A stretch of 43,698 bases of DNA from Oscillospiraceae bacterium. Its GTDB lineage: Bacteria > Bacillota > Clostridia > Oscillospirales > Oscillospiraceae. The position numbers were made by a program, and so were the translations under genes. The stretch covers positions 1-43,698 of the forward strand of contig CADAUZ010000024.1 of NCBI GenBank assembly GCA_902791215.1, given 5' to 3'. The notes below the pieces were generated by a model. That model did no database searches. It saw nothing but the letters and a program-made list of their open reading frames with translations, and had not been told where the DNA came from. Positions 41,996-43,698 of the stretch are shown here, one piece after another; position 1 is the stretch's first letter; every line of letters begins with the position of its first letter.

Positions 41996-42933
41996 GCAAT
42001 ATGGAGGCGACCCGTTCCGCCTACGGCAAGGCGCTTACGGAGCTGGCGGAAAAATATCCGGAGCTGATGGTCCTGGACGCGGATCTGTCCACGGCCACCA
42101 TGACCAAAAGCTTTGCCGCTTTGTATCCGGAGCGCTTTTTCAATTGCGGGATCGCGGAAGCAAACATGATGGGCATTGCCGCGGGGATGTCGACTGCGGG
42201 GCTCAAGCCCTTTGCCAATACCTTTGCCATCTTTGCCGCCGGCAGAGCCTTTGAGCAGGTGCGAAATTCCATCGCTTATCCCCGCCTGAACGTGACCGTC
42301 GTCGGGTCCCACGGGGGCATTTCTGTCGGAGAAGACGGTGCGACCCACCAGTCCATTGAGGATCTGGCGCTCATGCGTGTGATCCCCGGCATGACCGTTG
42401 TAAACCCATGTGACGCCTATGAAATGCGATTTGCGACGGAAGCGCTGATAAAGCACAGGGGGCCGGCCTATCTCCGCCTGGGGCGCGCCCCGGTGGAAAC
42501 GGTGACAGACGCGGTTCCCGGTTATCACTTCGAGCTCGGCAAAGGCGTCACCATGCGCGGCGGCAGCGACATGACTTTTGCCGCCACCGGCCTGTGCGTA
42601 CAGCTTGCGCTCAAAGCGGCGGTCCTTCTCGAGCAGGAGGGGATTTCCGCCAGAGTGCTGAATATCCATACCATCAAGCCCCTGGACGAGGAGCTGATCG
42701 TAAAGGCTGCGGAAGAGACCGGACATATTGTGACCGCGGAGGAGCACAGTGTCATCGGCGGGCTCGGCGGCGCGGTGGCAGAGCTTCTGGGTGAGCGCTG
42801 CCCGGTTCCCGTGCTGCGCCACGGCGTGGAAGACCGCTTCGGCAGAAGCGGCAAGGCATCCGATGTGCTCAGCTTCTATGGGCTCACGCCGGAGGCCCTT
42901 GCGGAAAAGGCAAAGCGGATCCTGCGTGTCTGA
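41992..42933 (+). CDS. Transketolase, C-terminal subunit
   Basis: 313 residues: the pyrimidine-binding domain (VLDADLSTATMTKSFAALYP, FFNCGIAEANMMGIAAGMS with the catalytic Glu, SHGGISVGEDGATHQSIEDLALMR) and the transketolase C-terminal domain (TGLCVQLALKAAVLLEQEGI, EEHSVIGGLGGAVAELL). It works only together with the N-terminal subunit. Last gene of the arabinose operon; no clear terminator directly after it. Confidence 0.95.
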   Translation: MSNMEATRSAYGKALTELAEKYPELMVLDADLSTATMTKSFAALYPERFFNCGIAEANMMGIAAGMSTAGLKPFANTFAIFAAGRAFEQVRNSIAYPRLNVTVVGSHGGISVGEDGATHQSIEDLALMRVIPGMTVVNPCDAYEMRFATEALIKHRGPAYLRLGRAPVETVTDAVPGYHFELGKGVTMRGGSDMTFAATGLCVQLALKAAVLLEQEGISARVLNIHTIKPLDEELIVKAAEETGHIVTAEEHSVIGGLGGAVAELLGERCPVPVLRHGVEDRFGRSGKASDVLSFYGLTPEALAEKAKRILRV

Positions 42934-43312
42934 TCTCCTGCGCGTTTGTCGGTTTCACGGCCTTCGGCGCAGTCCGGCGCTGACAGTGCGGAATCGGAAG
43001 GGTTCAATCGGTGAATAGTATTACGTCTTCCCGGTGAAATCTGCGCCGGTATAAACGTTGCCGTTTTTCCCGGAAACTTTGCGTCCGATGATACAAAACG
43101 GATTTCATCGATTCAAAGATCCCCCGGTGAATAAACATTGCATGGTTTATTTTGTATGAAGGGCAGGGTGTCAATTGTCCCGTGTTTTCCGCCCGCGTGC
43201 GGGAAGGGCCGCTTACATTCTCTTCTGTCACCCACCCGGATCATCACAGGGAGACAGCAAACGGGCAGGGACATTAAGCCCGAAAAGTAAACTTCAACCG
43301 CACAAACCCACC

Positions 43313-43341
43313 GGCCCGGAGCTGACAAACAGCCCCGGGCC
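43313..43341. other. GC-rich stem-loop
   Basis: 12-bp stem with one mismatch (43313-43324 with 43330-43341), loop ACAAA. No T-run after it on the plus strand. Confidence 0.6.
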
Positions 43342-43407
43342 TTGAAATGCCATCGATCAGTTCGTCGGCCGGCCTGTCCGACCGGCGCACACGCTTCCTC
43401 ATACTAT

Positions 43408-43477
43408 TTCTTGATTAGAAACTTTAATCAAGAAAGCCGCAGTTCCTGCGGCGTTTTCAGCGGAAAACGCTGAAAAC
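43408..43477. other. Three consecutive perfect stem-loops
   Basis: TTCTTGATTA (43408-43417) pairs with 43425-43434; GCCGCAG (43436-43442) pairs with 43446-43452; GTTTTCAGCG (43453-43462) pairs with 43468-43477. The arms abut with at most one base between hairpins, so all three can form at once. The middle one is followed by a T-rich stretch in both directions. Confidence 0.8.
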
Positions 43478-43517
43478 ACGTCTCATACAGAACCTCTACG
43501 CGCCTTATGGCGCTATG

Positions 43518-43571
43518 AAAAGGGGCTGTGAAGAAAAGGTGAGAAAGAACTCACCTTTTCTTCACAGCCCC
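43518..43571 (-). terminator. Strong terminator of a minus-strand gene
   Basis: Perfect 22-bp stem (43522-43543 with 43550-43571), 6-nt loop. On the minus strand the stem is followed by TTTT (43518-43521), so it ends the transcript of the gene whose stop is at 43607. Confidence 0.82.
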
Positions 43572-43606
43572 GTTACATAGAAGTCTCCCCCGATTTATCG
43601 TAAGCG

Positions 43607-43698
43607 TCAATTCTGGGCGCGATCCTTTTTTCCGGCCTCGCAGGGCCCCGAAACATTTTGCGGCAGCATAGCTTCGACCCAATCTTCACCGTTGGCAG
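43607..43698 (-). CDS. C-terminal tip of an unidentified minus-strand gene (5' end outside the window)
   Basis: The last 92 bases read on the minus strand as about 29 residues, containing NGEDWVEAMLPQNVSGPCEA, then GKKDRAQN and TGA. The frame is favoured because a strong minus-strand terminator lies 35 bases past the stop; another open frame (ending at 43579) is also possible. Too short to name. Confidence 0.4.
   Translation of the reverse strand, partial: ANGEDWVEAMLPQNVSGPCEAGKKDRAQN

Larger units (their letters stand above)
42934..43606. other. Non-coding region with repeats and hairpins
   Basis: 673 bases without a convincing gene. The first half is A+T-richer and carries the motif ATAAACRTTGC twice (43051-43061 and 43131-43141), three copies of a CGGTGAA motif (43009, 43032, 43125) and nested inverted pairs AATAAAC/GTTTATT (43130-43136 with 43145-43151) and ATACAAAA/TTTTGTAT (43091-43098 with 43150-43157). 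The second half is a series of stem-loops listed separately. Confidence 0.6.

Noticed and set aside
1-43698. CRISPR array, rRNA genes, prophage or integrase
   Set aside because: No regularly spaced repeats, rRNA stretches or such genes were seen; the only mobile traces are tnpV and the non-coding inverted-repeat elements.

Overview
The window is G+C-rich (roughly 60% by eye) and reads as the chromosome of a Gram-positive gut-type Clostridia, most likely an Oscillospiraceae/Ruminococcaceae relative. The pointers are AGGAGG-type ribosome sites, a tRNA with encoded CCA, a SpoIIE-type phosphatase, a TnpV transposon protein, Firmicutes-style membrane proteins, and an L-arabinose locus built like the araPST/AraR system known from Geobacillus and Bacillus. 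No rRNA, CRISPR array, phage or plasmid replication gene was seen. Nothing was searched; all calls come from reading the sequence.

Layout. Positions 1-5.3 kb hold housekeeping genes: the 3' part of a GH13 alpha-amylase overlapping a GluQ-type tRNA synthetase, then on the minus strand NAD(P)HX dehydratase, a [4Fe-4S] aldo/keto reductase and the RlmD rRNA methyltransferase. At 5.4-10 kb are a MATE transporter fused to an RsbW-like ATPase domain, a fold-back repeat element, a DUF1015 gene and a DUF3810 gene whose promoter suggests a leaderless mRNA. A tRNA-Gln(CUG) follows at 10.1 kb. At 10.3-13.8 kb lies a surface-glycosylation operon (GT-C transferase, GT2, GtrA-like flippase, unknown membrane protein). 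At 14-21.4 kb are a sensor SpoIIE/PP2C phosphatase, a nitroreductase, a Y-family polymerase with a YolD-like partner, and two convergent genes of the chloramphenicol-acetyltransferase fold.

At 21.5-24.7 kb is an accessory patch: a truncated DUF4143 ATPase beside a perfect 29-bp palindrome, a hipBA toxin-antitoxin pair with a palindromic operator, tnpV, a DUF6809 gene and a small remnant ORF.

From 24.9 to 42.9 kb is a pentose locus. On the minus strand are araD, a fucose/arabinose isomerase paralogue and the broken 3' end of a FGGY sugar kinase. Next come a response regulator, sensor kinase and sugar-binding lipoprotein (three-component sensor), a convergent GntR/LacI repressor of the AraR type, and an operon with secreted binding protein, ABC ATPase, two permeases, araA, araB and a split transketolase. 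Together these would sense, import and isomerise L-arabinose, phosphorylate it, epimerise it to xylulose-5-phosphate and pass it into the pentose phosphate pathway. The final 0.76 kb is non-coding, rich in hairpins, and ends in the 3' tip of a minus-strand gene.

Two copies of a ~205-bp non-coding inverted-repeat element are present. The copy at 27.4 kb has an exact 10-bp target duplication and sits between the two divergent halves of the arabinose locus.
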